Below, piece by piece: positions 20,247 through 29,128 of a stretch of DNA of 64,000 nt (the first letter of the stretch is position 1; every line of letters begins with the position of its first letter). Position numbers and translations under genes: made by a program. Below the pieces are notes generated by a model that worked only from the letters and a program-made list of their open reading frames with translations, was not told where the DNA came from and ran no database searches. The DNA lies in contig NZ_RQET01000001.1 of assembly GCF_004769195.1 (NCBI RefSeq), forward strand, positions 410,572 to 474,571, written 5' to 3'. Origin of the DNA: Leptospira fletcheri. Lineage in GTDB: Bacteria; Spirochaetota; Leptospiria; Leptospirales; Leptospiraceae.

Positions 20247-20734
20247 TTATTTTATTTCGAACGTTTGATATTTATATCTAAAAACCGGAAACCCCGCAAG
20301 AAAAAAATCCAGGGAAGGAGGAATTTCACATGTTTTTTCTGGATTTTCCCTTCCCCATACAGGAAGGTCGTACGAGTTTTAAAATGGTTCAGCCATTTTG
20401 GCAGAACCCTCCAAAAGGGTTCCGGAGGAAAGAACTACCCGAAAGAAACCTGGAAGAGACCGACCGACTGCCGCCTCTCCCCGATTCTTGACCCATCGCA
20501 AGTCCCGGAAAACCGGGGAATAGAAATGATTTGAACGCCTTCTAACCATTAGAATCCCGAATCGGGATACCACAAAGTGAGTAAGCCGGAAACCATACTC
20601 GACAGGTCAGGAAATTTTTTATCTTGTGATCGAATCAAATCCGGAAACGATGGCTTCGGAACAGGTTCTGTTCCGCTAAACGAAAAAGCCAGAAAATCGA
20701 TTCGAAAATCAAAACCAAATCGCTCGAGGTATTT
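20247..20734. other. Intergenic region with several short hairpins
   Basis: No convincing gene in about 490 bases between alkB and the GGDEF/EAL gene. Three perfect hairpins are visible: GAACCCT-CCAAA-AGGGTTC at 20404-20422, ATCCCG-AAT-CGGGAT at 20554-20568 and CGGAACAG-GTT-CTGTTCCG at 20657-20675. None is followed by a T-run. It must hold the promoters of both divergent genes. Confidence 0.45.
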
Positions 20735-22423
20735 GTGAATCATTTTCGGGATTTTAGTCTTTATTCTTTTTTCAACCGAATCCGCTTTTTAAAATCCTAT
20801 TCCAGTAAGATCCTGTCCGTCGCCTTTTTAGGCATGCACGTACCGTTAGTCGCATTGATCTTGTTCGCGGCGATCTACCGTTCCTCTCACGAGGAAGATA
20901 CGGTCCGAATGCTTCTGACCGCTTTTTTTTCCACCTTCATCGGAACCTTACTCGTTCTCTTCATTTTGAACAAATTGCTGGACCCGATCGCTTATACGGC
21001 CCGTTCTCTGAATCGGTACATAACCGAAAAAATATTGCCGGAACTCCCGAACCATTACAAGGACGAGGTGGGAATCCTGATGAGGGACACCGGCAGAGCG
21101 GTAAAGAAATTGGACGAACTCGTACATTATCTTACGGATTACGACGGGTTAACGGGACTTCCGAACAGGAACCTCTTTTTGGAACGTTTTTCCGGAGCCC
21201 TAAAGGAACTCTCCGAAAAGGAAAGCGCCGCGAGCCTTCCCGTACTTTCCCTGGAAGTCACTCGGATCAAAGAAATCCGTTTTAATTTCGGTCTTCACAC
21301 CGGAGACCTATACCTGAGGGCCCTCGCTCAAAAGCTGGAAGTGCTACTCGGGCAAGACACGGTGATCGGTAGGACAGGCGACGGAGGATTTTCCTTTTAT
21401 CCGGTACTTCCGGACTCCAAGAGTCTAGTGGACGCGGAGGAATGGGCGAAGAAAATCCAAGAAACTGCATCTACGGGAATCCAAATCCAGAACCAAACCA
21501 TTTCTTCCGAAACCAAAGCGGGCATCGCGGTCTTTCCGTTCGACGGCAAATCCTCGGACCAACTTCTTTTCAAATCCGAAACGGCGCTGAACCAAGCGAA
21601 ACAGTCCGGAATCGCAAAAGTACAATCCTACTCCTCGGAATGGAAAACCAGGATGAAGGAAAAATACCTCATGGAAAAGGATCTCGTGCAATCGATCTCC
21701 AAAGGACAACTATTCCTGAATTACCAACCTAGGATCGACCTGCAAACCGGAAGAACCGTTTCTGCGGAGGCCTTGGTACGATGGCAACACCCCGATCTCG
21801 GAATCGTTTCCCCGTCGGTATTCATTCCGATCGCGGAAGAATCCGGTTTCGTAATGGAGATCGGAGAATTCGTATTGGAAAAGGCGCTGGAGGACCTGTC
21901 CAGATGGAGGAAGGCGAAATATTCCCCTTTACGGATCTCCATCAACCTTTCCGCCAAACAATTGGAAGACCCTCAGATCCCAAAAAAAGTCCTGCGTTCC
22001 ATCGATCAATTCGGATTGGAAGTGGACGATTTAGAATTGGAAATCACGGAGTCCAGTTTGATCACGAACATGACTTCCGCCATGGAGCTACTCACCGAAT
22101 TGCATTCCTGGGGCATCGCGATTTCTCTGGACGATTTCGGGACAGGTTACTCCAACTTGGCCTACTTAAGTCGGCTTCCTCTCCGAACTTTAAAAATCGA
22201 CCAGTCTTTCGTAAAAAGAATTCTCTTGGATTCCAACTCCCTTGCGATTTCCAGAACCATCGTAGCCTTGGGAAAAAGTTTGGGATTGAGAATTACTGCG
22301 GAAGGAGTCGAAACGGAGGAGCAACTTCGGAAAGTTCGGGACCTAGGGTGCGACGAAGTCCAGGGATTCTATTTTAGCCGCCCGATCTCCTTCGAAAATC
22401 TGATAGAATTCGCGAATCAATGA
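20735..22423 (+). CDS. Membrane GGDEF/EAL protein, probable c-di-GMP phosphodiesterase
   Basis: A 562-residue protein from a GTG start. Two membrane helices (about 25-48 and 60-80) lead to a short HAMP-like linker. The GGDEF domain (about 130-305) starts YDGLTGLPNRN, but the active-site GGDEF is degenerate (TGDGGF at 214-219), so cyclase activity is unlikely. The EAL domain (about 315-562) keeps all key residues: EAL 346-348, N405, the EITES segment, DD at 467-468, K488, E524 and Q544. Hydrolysis of c-di-GMP is therefore predicted. It converges with a lipoprotein gene, overlapping 7 bases. Confidence 0.92.
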   Translation: MNHFRDFSLYSFFNRIRFLKSYSSKILSVAFLGMHVPLVALILFAAIYRSSHEEDTVRMLLTAFFSTFIGTLLVLFILNKLLDPIAYTARSLNRYITEKILPELPNHYKDEVGILMRDTGRAVKKLDELVHYLTDYDGLTGLPNRNLFLERFSGALKELSEKESAASLPVLSLEVTRIKEIRFNFGLHTGDLYLRALAQKLEVLLGQDTVIGRTGDGGFSFYPVLPDSKSLVDAEEWAKKIQETASTGIQIQNQTISSETKAGIAVFPFDGKSSDQLLFKSETALNQAKQSGIAKVQSYSSEWKTRMKEKYLMEKDLVQSISKGQLFLNYQPRIDLQTGRTVSAEALVRWQHPDLGIVSPSVFIPIAEESGFVMEIGEFVLEKALEDLSRWRKAKYSPLRISINLSAKQLEDPQIPKKVLRSIDQFGLEVDDLELEITESSLITNMTSAMELLTELHSWGIAISLDDFGTGYSNLAYLSRLPLRTLKIDQSFVKRILLDSNSLAISRTIVALGKSLGLRITAEGVETEEQLRKVRDLGCDEVQGFYFSRPISFENLIEFANQ

Positions 22424-23109
22424 CCGGATATCGTCTGTTTCAATTCCGAAAAAAAGAGATCCTCGACCGAATCCGAAAGCATAGGACCCCATAAAAAGAA
22501 AATCCAACCGAACCAATGCCTCAGACGATCATCTACCGTCGGAAGGGGTACTTTTCCATTTTCACCCGTCGTTTTAGAAGCACGGAAATCGAGTCTCTCC
22601 TGAAAATAGCCGGGAAATACCAGCAGACTAAACGAGGAAAGATACAAAGACCAATGCATCTCACGGTCGAATCCGTCTATTTTGATTTCTATTTTGCTCG
22701 GAACCTCTTCGAACCCGCTCGAATATTTCGACGTTCTGTACGTGCAACCATTGCTTTCATCCCGGCAAAATTCAGCCAAACGTCCGGACAATCCGGATAG
22801 AAATTCCCATTTTCGTTTGGGATAATATTGGCGGAAGGAAAACCGAGCCTGATCCACGAACTCTTCCGCTCGGAACCAGCCTGTGACCGCCTGTTTGCAA
22901 TCGGAAGGCTTAGTACACGAGTCGGATCTCTCCGTTTGTCCGCAGAATTCCGCACAAGTATCCCCTTTCAAGAGCAGGACCAATTCCGTCTTTTTCTTCC
23001 CGAACGGGGAATCTTTCCGGATTTGCCCGGAGCTTTGCACGGATCGGTACGTGCATCCTGCAAATAGAAATAGAAGAAAAAGAATCCGACCTGTTGGAAA
23101 CTCCGTCAT
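22417..23109 (-). CDS. Cys-rich putative lipoprotein, function unknown
   Basis: A 230-residue protein. The N-terminus has a lipoprotein signal ending LFLFAGC (Cys at about 19). The region from 45 to 125 contains many cysteines (CAEFCGQTERSDSCTKPSDC and CRDESNGC), suggesting disulfides outside the inner membrane. The C-terminal 80 residues contain aromatic hydrophobic stretches (SLLVFPGYF, HWFGWIFFLWG). I do not recognise the family. It lies 42 bases downstream of the next lipoprotein gene on the same strand and overlaps the EAL gene's end. Confidence 0.7.
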   Translation of the reverse strand: MTEFPTGRILFLLFLFAGCTYRSVQSSGQIRKDSPFGKKKTELVLLLKGDTCAEFCGQTERSDSCTKPSDCKQAVTGWFRAEEFVDQARFSFRQYYPKRKWEFLSGLSGRLAEFCRDESNGCTYRTSKYSSGFEEVPSKIEIKIDGFDREMHWSLYLSSFSLLVFPGYFQERLDFRASKTTGENGKVPLPTVDDRLRHWFGWIFFLWGPMLSDSVEDLFFSELKQTISGH

Positions 23110-23151
23110 CGTTCAAACAAGGAGAGGCTCATAATGTTTCCGCAAGAAGCT

Positions 23152-24135
23152 CTACCTTTTCTTCGGATTCTTGTCCGGCACTTTCTCTATCTGATTTTCC
23201 GAAGGGAAAATTTCCTTCTTTTCCGAATCGTTCAAATCCGGAAATTCCCGGCGAATCTCTCGGATTTCCGCCGGATGCAGGATCCTGTCCGCAGTATTTA
23301 GAAGATAAAGTTTCCTTTCCTGTTCCGAAGTGAAATTTAGGGAACGTGTTTTTGCAAGATCATCGTATAGTAAGTCGAAGGTGAAGATTCCTGCAAGGAA
23401 ATCGAAGAATTCCAACCAGTGCACTTCCACCTCAAGCCCTCCCATGACTACTCCCGCTTTTACACCCATGCCCCAATAATCCCTGTAGTTCTGATAGATC
23501 TTTTTTCGGGGGCTGTGGAAGACAAAAGATTCATACGCGTCCTTACTTCCAGTCCCCATAGACCTACCGGAAATGGAAATCGGAACGACCGGCCCAAGCC
23601 CTGCCTCCGCAGACAATTCCTCCGTATAGCCTAGGTTTCTCTTTTGGAACCAACCCAGCTGGACCGTATTTCCGGTATAAAGAGTAACCTGAAACCCTCT
23701 CGTTACCCAAGCGCTCACTCCGAACTGAGGCCCTACTTTCACGTTCACGCTGAGGATGTCCAGAAGATCTAAAATTCTATCCGGAAGATACCAGGCAAAC
23801 TTGGCCAAAAGACTACTTTCTTCTGCTTCTCGTTTTCCTCGGTTCGGCCCGAGATAGGAAATTTCCGAAACTGCTTCCTTAGATTCTGGAGGCAATTTTT
23901 CGTACAAAGCCTTGGCCCTCTCGTTTTCAGGGTAAACCTTCAACACTGCGCGAAGGAGCTCCGCTGCTTCGGCGTTTTTTTTCTGGGAGAAAAATACCTC
24001 TGCATCGTTCAACGAAGATTTTGCCGAAGCCTGAACCTCTTCGTATCTGGGAACGGTCGCACAGTTGAACACTGCGATCAAAAAAATACATACGGATGCG
24101 CTTGCGAAAACTCTTACATTGGATCCTGTTTTCAT
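23152..24135 (-). CDS. Putative lipoprotein with a TPR-like segment
   Basis: A 327-residue protein with a signal ending AVFNC (Cys near residue 25). Residues 35-80 form a tetratricopeptide-like helical pair (SSLNDAEVFFSQKKNAEAAELLRAVLKVYPENERAKALYE). The remainder (about 110-280) is beta-rich with Gly/Tyr patterns such as WVTRGFQVTLYTGNTV and GMGVKAGVVMGGLEVEVHWLEFF, as found in leptospiral lipoproteins of unknown role. Its 5' end is 15 bases from the stop of the barrel gene upstream, so the three genes 24151-22417 likely form one operon. Confidence 0.75.
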   Translation of the reverse strand: MKTGSNVRVFASASVCIFLIAVFNCATVPRYEEVQASAKSSLNDAEVFFSQKKNAEAAELLRAVLKVYPENERAKALYEKLPPESKEAVSEISYLGPNRGKREAEESSLLAKFAWYLPDRILDLLDILSVNVKVGPQFGVSAWVTRGFQVTLYTGNTVQLGWFQKRNLGYTEELSAEAGLGPVVPISISGRSMGTGSKDAYESFVFHSPRKKIYQNYRDYWGMGVKAGVVMGGLEVEVHWLEFFDFLAGIFTFDLLYDDLAKTRSLNFTSEQERKLYLLNTADRILHPAEIREIRREFPDLNDSEKKEIFPSENQIEKVPDKNPKKR

Positions 24136-24150
24136 GTTCTCCCTCCTCGG

Positions 24151-25245
24151 TCAGTATCTGAAACCGAATTCGATCCCGATCTGGGACCTCGTATCTCGAG
24201 CGCTCGTCTTCGTTCCTACACTTGAGATAAAATTACCGGCCATAAAATTTACTGCGAAGAGCATAGGATCCAGAGTTGATAATCCGTGCGAAGTCGAATG
24301 GGTTGCACTACTAACCGCTCCGGAAAAACGTACAAACAAGGATTCGTTGAAATTCCACAAATAACCCAGTTGGAACCTGTTCCCTTCTATTTTTCCCTGA
24401 GACGTTATTTTCACATGACCGTTAAGAGGCAGAAGCTTCGACCCGATTGTCGCCAACGTGCGACTATGATCGTCGAAACGATTATCTCCGTAGAAACTGG
24501 AAAAGTATTCCACTCCGACATCGATTCTGCCATTCCCCAATGCGATCGCATAATTCAATCCTGCAACGGCGCTTCCGAAGAATTCCCGATAATCGATCCG
24601 ATCCCGCGTAACCGGATCCACCCCGCCGCCAGAAAAAGGAGGATTCTTTGCAATGGTTAGGGAATCGTAATACATATTAGAACCCGAAACCAAGCGTGTT
24701 TGATTTTGATACGCTTCCAATCCGAATCGGAGCGCGAAATTTTCTAGATATTTGTTCTTAAAGCCATTAAAAATCAGGAAGTCCCCTCCCCAACTGGCTC
24801 TCATGCTGTCCAGTTTATTTTTAGAATAGTCCCAAACCGTAAAATCTTGTAGGAGCGTCGGAGTTCCGGGACTGAGAACAGTACCTCCGGATTGGGAGGA
24901 ACTGTAGGCTGGAGATTGTATATGTTCCGAACCGAGAGCGGAATACGAGAGCAGGTAATTGCTCCGAAAGAGTCCCGTATGGCGAACCGACGTTTCCCAT
25001 TCGACCCCCTTCCCTCGAAATGTCGTAGGAGAAGGTAACGTTATGCTATAATTTCCGGTTGCGACTGCCCACTGGCTGCTATTACTCCCCAATGTCAATG
25101 CGTTGCTTGCCGTCGCGGAATGTACGGTATTTTCTGTAATTCTAAACCCGACTGCTCCCGTTTTGTCGAAGAAGGAACCTTCCTCCGCTGTCAGTGCGGA
25201 AAAAGACGCCAAACAAAGAGATATTAGATATTTTCTCGATTTCAA
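24151..25245 (-). CDS. Outer-membrane beta-barrel protein, function unknown
   Basis: A 364-residue protein starting at the TTG at 25245, which has GAGAAGG 6 bases upstream. The signal peptide (about 1-19) ends SALTAEE. The mature part alternates hydrophobic and polar residues and is rich in Gly, Ser, Tyr and Asn, ending EFGFRY, with a C-terminal aromatic residue typical of outer-membrane barrels. An open frame to 25341 has no ribosome site and would bury the signal peptide. Likely first gene of an operon with the two following lipoproteins. Confidence 0.75.
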   Translation of the reverse strand: MKSRKYLISLCLASFSALTAEEGSFFDKTGAVGFRITENTVHSATASNALTLGSNSSQWAVATGNYSITLPSPTTFRGKGVEWETSVRHTGLFRSNYLLSYSALGSEHIQSPAYSSSQSGGTVLSPGTPTLLQDFTVWDYSKNKLDSMRASWGGDFLIFNGFKNKYLENFALRFGLEAYQNQTRLVSGSNMYYDSLTIAKNPPFSGGGVDPVTRDRIDYREFFGSAVAGLNYAIALGNGRIDVGVEYFSSFYGDNRFDDHSRTLATIGSKLLPLNGHVKITSQGKIEGNRFQLGYLWNFNESLFVRFSGAVSSATHSTSHGLSTLDPMLFAVNFMAGNFISSVGTKTSARDTRSQIGIEFGFRY

Positions 25246-25805
25246 GGATAACCTTCTCGAATCTATATGATCTTTCCGAAATTCCGGTCCGACTTCCTTC
25301 AGGAAAACCCATGCCGTTCCATAGATTGCATTTTTTGCCATACTTGGAAAAAAGAAAAATCATACAATCATTTTATAAATATTTTTTATATCTTTTTTGA
25401 AAATCATTTCCCTGATTTTGTGCGAAGGAACTCAGATTTGCAGTTGATTGTGAGAGGAATGGCTGGATGTTTCAGCCCATTCTTTCTGAAGGAAAGAAAA
25501 TTCAGTATAAAACCAGCCGATTTGTCAGGAATTTCGGAGCTCGATTCCAAGATTTCTAGAAATTTCTCTATTTTTAGAATTCCATCTTTTATTCCTGGAA
25601 TACTAGACATTCCCGTTTTCAATCCCGAGAAAATATTGGAAAAATGAAAAAGTCCAATATTTGGAATTTTTTTCAGAAAATTTTGGACTTCGTGATGGAA
25701 TGCTAGCTGATTCGTAATCCAAGCGTAACCCTTTGCCTCCATTCTCCTCTTATCAAAGACCGCCTCCCAAAACGGGGTGTAAAAAAAAGCAAATGGTAAC
25801 TCTAC
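25246..25805. other. AT-rich intergenic region between divergent outer-membrane genes
   Basis: No gene I can support in 560 bases. Open frames on both strands lack ribosome sites and recognisable motifs. A perfect 9-bp inverted repeat, AAATATTGG (25631-25639) and CCAATATTT (25654-25662), is followed by GGAATTTTTTTT and may be a terminator or attenuator ahead of the porin. The region contains the promoters for both flanking operons, including the porin that leads the phosphate block. Confidence 0.45.
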
Positions 25806-27509
25806 ATGAAAAACAAAAGAAGCACTGGAGGAACTCTCCCGTCTTTTAGTCGTTCCTTTCTCCATTTCCTTCTCTTAGGATCCGTTTTCGTAGGATTTTC
25901 CTCTCTCTTCAGCCAAGGAACCCCTGTTCCAGCGGCCGAAGGACAGGCAACTCCTGCTCCGACAAAACCTCCGGAAGAGAAACCGAAAGAAAAGGAAGAG
26001 TTTACGATCTACGAAGACCAGGACGGACAACTATTTACGAAACCGGGAGTCGGACGGACTCCGAGTAAGTTGAATAAGGGAATCAACAAACATGATCCTA
26101 AATTCAATCCGTATCCGAATCACCTGACCAGTAGACCTTCCGAACCCCAAAAGGAAAAATTGACCATCACGGGTCGAATCCAGTTCCGAGGAGTGTCCGC
26201 TCAGGAAGGATCGAATTTCAGCAACGGGCATTCCGATTTCAGTTCCGTGGATTGGAACTTCCGGCGTTTGCGTTTGGGCTTTCAGTACCAGGGAAGTTCC
26301 TGGTGGGGAGCCGTTCTGAACGTCCGTGGGGAAAACATGTTGAATAACCCACAGTTGAACAGCACCACGAACGCGGCAGGACAAGTAACCTCCGTTTCTC
26401 TGAAAGACGCCAGAGGATTCATCCAAGAGGCGGCCATATTCTTTAACCTGCCGTTCTGGGGGGCGAGAATCAGTCTCGGGCAATTGCCTACGCAATTCCA
26501 GAGAGAATACCTGATGTCCTCGGCGAACTTCATCGCGCTGGAACGTTCCTATACCACCCAGGCGTATCCTCAGTTCGATGACGGGGTCGGGATCCAACTC
26601 TCCCCTTTAAAGGATTATTTCGACGGAAAGTATGAGAAACACCTGACCGTCAACCTAATGGTAGGGAACGGCAAAGGAGCCGGTGGAGACTTCGGAAACG
26701 GGCGCCGCCAAGACCTGACCTATACGTTCGACGGAAACCAGCAGTTAATCACCTCGCCTACTTACTACGCGAGAGCTCAATGGAACGTCTTCGGCGGATT
26801 AATGAAACCGAATGGAGCGAATGTGGGTTGGCAAGAAGGCGAAGAAATCTTCTTGAGAGAAGCCAAACTTTCCATAGGAGCGGCCAGAATGCAGACCAGA
26901 AACGCGGCATTCAGTAGCTCCCCCGGATCCACCCTCGCTATCGACGGTGCCGTTCCTCGAGGATACGGAAACGTCACGATGCTGACTCCTCAAACCACTC
27001 CGGATTGCGGGACCAACGGAAACTACAACGTCCAAAGCAACCAGACCACCCCCGGTCGTTGTCGAATGGACCTGACGGGAAATACTGTCGATTATACTTT
27101 CAGCTGGAGAGGTTTTTACCTCAGCGGGGCCTATACGAGATTCACCGGAGCCGCTTCCAACAATATGATCGGATGGCAGCAAACCGTAGGTTACAATATC
27201 CCGATCACGGAACGTTTTTGGCTCATGCCGGTCTTCCGCTACGATTACATGCAGGGTGATTTTAACCGAAACGGCCACATGGATCCGAGCGACTATAGAA
27301 GATACTATTGGGCTGGGTTGAACTTTTTCGGCGACAAGCATTTGTTCAAGGCACAACTCTTTTACCAGATCCCGGTATTGGAATTGGGCGTGAATCCGAA
27401 CAACGGCTCGGCGGCCCGGATCAACAACCAGACGGTTTATTTTCAACTACAAGCTACGTTCTGGACCGGCGTCACATCTCCTGATCACTTGGACACCCGT
27501 TTAGAATAG
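25806..27509 (+). CDS. Phosphate-selective porin O/P-like outer-membrane protein
   Basis: A 567-residue protein: signal peptide (about 1-38, ending LFSQG), a Pro/Lys/Glu-rich linker (about 40-75), then a long barrel domain starting near 118 with TITGRIQFRGVSAQEG and WNFRRLRLGFQYQGSSWWGAVLNV, which resembles the OprO/OprP group. The last strands end VYFQLQATFWTG. The selectivity is inferred from the family and from position: it leads a plus-strand block ending in pstSCAB. A small lipoprotein gene follows 18 bases later. Confidence 0.8.
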   Translation: MKNKRSTGGTLPSFSRSFLHFLLLGSVFVGFSSLFSQGTPVPAAEGQATPAPTKPPEEKPKEKEEFTIYEDQDGQLFTKPGVGRTPSKLNKGINKHDPKFNPYPNHLTSRPSEPQKEKLTITGRIQFRGVSAQEGSNFSNGHSDFSSVDWNFRRLRLGFQYQGSSWWGAVLNVRGENMLNNPQLNSTTNAAGQVTSVSLKDARGFIQEAAIFFNLPFWGARISLGQLPTQFQREYLMSSANFIALERSYTTQAYPQFDDGVGIQLSPLKDYFDGKYEKHLTVNLMVGNGKGAGGDFGNGRRQDLTYTFDGNQQLITSPTYYARAQWNVFGGLMKPNGANVGWQEGEEIFLREAKLSIGAARMQTRNAAFSSSPGSTLAIDGAVPRGYGNVTMLTPQTTPDCGTNGNYNVQSNQTTPGRCRMDLTGNTVDYTFSWRGFYLSGAYTRFTGAASNNMIGWQQTVGYNIPITERFWLMPVFRYDYMQGDFNRNGHMDPSDYRRYYWAGLNFFGDKHLFKAQLFYQIPVLELGVNPNNGSAARINNQTVYFQLQATFWTGVTSPDHLDTRLE

Positions 27510-27527
27510 ATGGAAAGGTTTACACTT

Positions 27528-27977
27528 ATGAAATATCTTAAATTGCTAATGTTAACCCTGGTTCTCGCTTCTAGCTCTTTTTGCAAAAGCCACCAGGAGG
27601 ACACCAGCTCTCTTTTGCTCGCTTTAGCGGGAGCGCAGACTGCCGACGGAAAAAATTCCATCGTCGTATTCGATACTACGGACGGAATTTCGTACACCGG
27701 AAAATGCTACGATACCTTTACGGCGGGAGGAGCCAGCGGACCTGCCATTTCCCCCACTGCGTACTTCAATATCGTTCTGGGAGGAACCGCGGCAAACAAC
27801 GACTTCCACAAGCAGAATACGAGTTCTAGCACCTGTGCATCCGGAACTTCCAACTTCGGATTTACGGGAGGGGGAGTCCCTGCAATCGGATCCGATTTCG
27901 CGTTTAAAGTATATTACTGCGACCCGAACTATTCTGCTTGCAAACAGGCACAATGGAGAGCTGCCGGATTTCCTTGA
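27528..27977 (+). CDS. Small lipoprotein downstream of the porin
   Basis: A 149-residue protein from the ATG at 27528, preceded by AAAGG 9 bases upstream. The signal MKYLKLLMLTLVLASSSFC gives a lipid-anchored Cys at 19. The mature part is rich in Gly, Ser, Thr and Ala, with five more cysteines spread along it (GKCYDTF, SSTCASG, YYCDPNYSACKQ). The family is not recognised. It is co-transcribed with the porin and ended by the hairpin at 28041-28062, so it is separate from the pst genes. Confidence 0.75.
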   Translation: MKYLKLLMLTLVLASSSFCKSHQEDTSSLLLALAGAQTADGKNSIVVFDTTDGISYTGKCYDTFTAGGASGPAISPTAYFNIVLGGTAANNDFHKQNTSSSTCASGTSNFGFTGGGVPAIGSDFAFKVYYCDPNYSACKQAQWRAAGFP

Positions 27978-28040
27978 AGATCTCCTTTGCGGAAACCCAG
28001 AAATCCGAATAAAAACAGATTCATTTTCTGACCTAAACTT

Positions 28041-28062
28041 GAGCCCTTCGGGGCTCGATTTT
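28041..28062 (+). terminator. Rho-independent terminator after porin-lipoprotein unit
   Basis: GAGCCC-TTCG-GGGCTC at 28041-28056, with a stable UUCG-type tetraloop, followed by GATTTTT. It separates the porin/lipoprotein transcript from pstS. Confidence 0.85.
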
Positions 28063-28273
28063 TGACTCATTCTTTGTCGACCCTGCTTTTTCGGGTTGAC
28101 GCCAAGCCGGATCGGATAACGGGTGTACTCCGAACGTCCTTTCCTTTAAAACAGCAAGAAATGCCGATTTCTGCGAGAATTCTGGTGCGTAATATCATCT
28201 TAATTCCTCGGAAATCAGTTTGTAATAAAATCGATGTAAGTTACACTGCCATCAAGGAGAGCCCATTTTTTAA

Positions 28274-29110
28274 ATGAAAAATATCTTCCAAAAAATAATA
28301 GCAATCACCGCAATCCTAGTCTCGGGCTCGGTATTTGCCGAAGAGAAAAAAACGATCACCATCAAGGGATCGGACACTATGGTCATCCTCGTCCAGAAAT
28401 GGGCGGAAACGTATCCGGATAAAAAAGTTCAGTTCCAAGTAACAGGCGGTGGATCCGGAACCGGAATCGCAGCTTTGATCAACGGAACCACCGACATCTG
28501 CTCCTCTTCTCGTCCTTTAAAGCCCCAAGAAATTCACCAGTTGAAGGAAAAATACAATTCCAATGGTGTGGAAATCAAAGTAGCCGTGGATGGATTGTCT
28601 CTCTACATCAATAAAAAGAACCCGGTTTCCCATCTTACCCTAGCTCAAATCCGGGATATTTTCACCGGAAAAGTGACGAATTGGAAGGATGTAGGCGGAG
28701 AAGATCACAAAATCATACTCTACAGCAGAGAAAACAATTCCGGAACATACGAATACTTTAAGGAACACGTCCTGGAGAAAAAGGATTTCGATCCTGCTGC
28801 ACAGCACATGGTCGGAACTGCCGCTCTTGTAAATGCGGTCGGTAAGGACAAATGGGGCATCGGATACGGCGGAGCTGCATACGCTTCCGAAGTAAAAGAA
28901 GTCGCCGTTGCCATAGATGATAAATCCAAACCGGAGCTTCCTACGGAAACGAATATCCTTTCCAACAAATATCCGATTTCCAGATACCTATATTTTTATC
29001 TCAGAGAAGTACCGAAAGACGATACGAAGAAATTCGTGGACTGGGTGATCGGCAAAGACGGCCAGAAAGTGGTTCACGATGTCGGCTACTTTCCTTTGAA
29101 AAAGAAATAA
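28274..29110 (+). CDS. pstS: Phosphate ABC transporter substrate-binding protein PstS
   Basis: A 278-residue periplasmic binding protein: signal peptide ending VFAEE, then the PstS pattern TIKGSDTMVILVQKWAE (about 28-44), GGGSGTGIAALINGTTDI, LTLAQIRDIFTGKVTNWKDVGG and YSRENNSGTYEYFKEHVL. These Ser/Thr, Arg and Asp positions bind phosphate in the family. AAGGAGAG lies upstream of the ATG. First gene of pstSCAB; its promoter lies in the 210 bases after the terminator. Confidence 0.96.
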   Translation: MKNIFQKIIAITAILVSGSVFAEEKKTITIKGSDTMVILVQKWAETYPDKKVQFQVTGGGSGTGIAALINGTTDICSSSRPLKPQEIHQLKEKYNSNGVEIKVAVDGLSLYINKKNPVSHLTLAQIRDIFTGKVTNWKDVGGEDHKIILYSRENNSGTYEYFKEHVLEKKDFDPAAQHMVGTAALVNAVGKDKWGIGYGGAAYASEVKEVAVAIDDKSKPELPTETNILSNKYPISRYLYFYLREVPKDDTKKFVDWVIGKDGQKVVHDVGYFPLKKK

Positions 29111-29128
29111 GATAGTCGTTAGGTTTTA

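Noticed and set aside
25404..25865. 153-codon minus-strand frame in the porin upstream region
   Set aside because: It overlaps the porin start, has no ribosome site and no recognisable motif.
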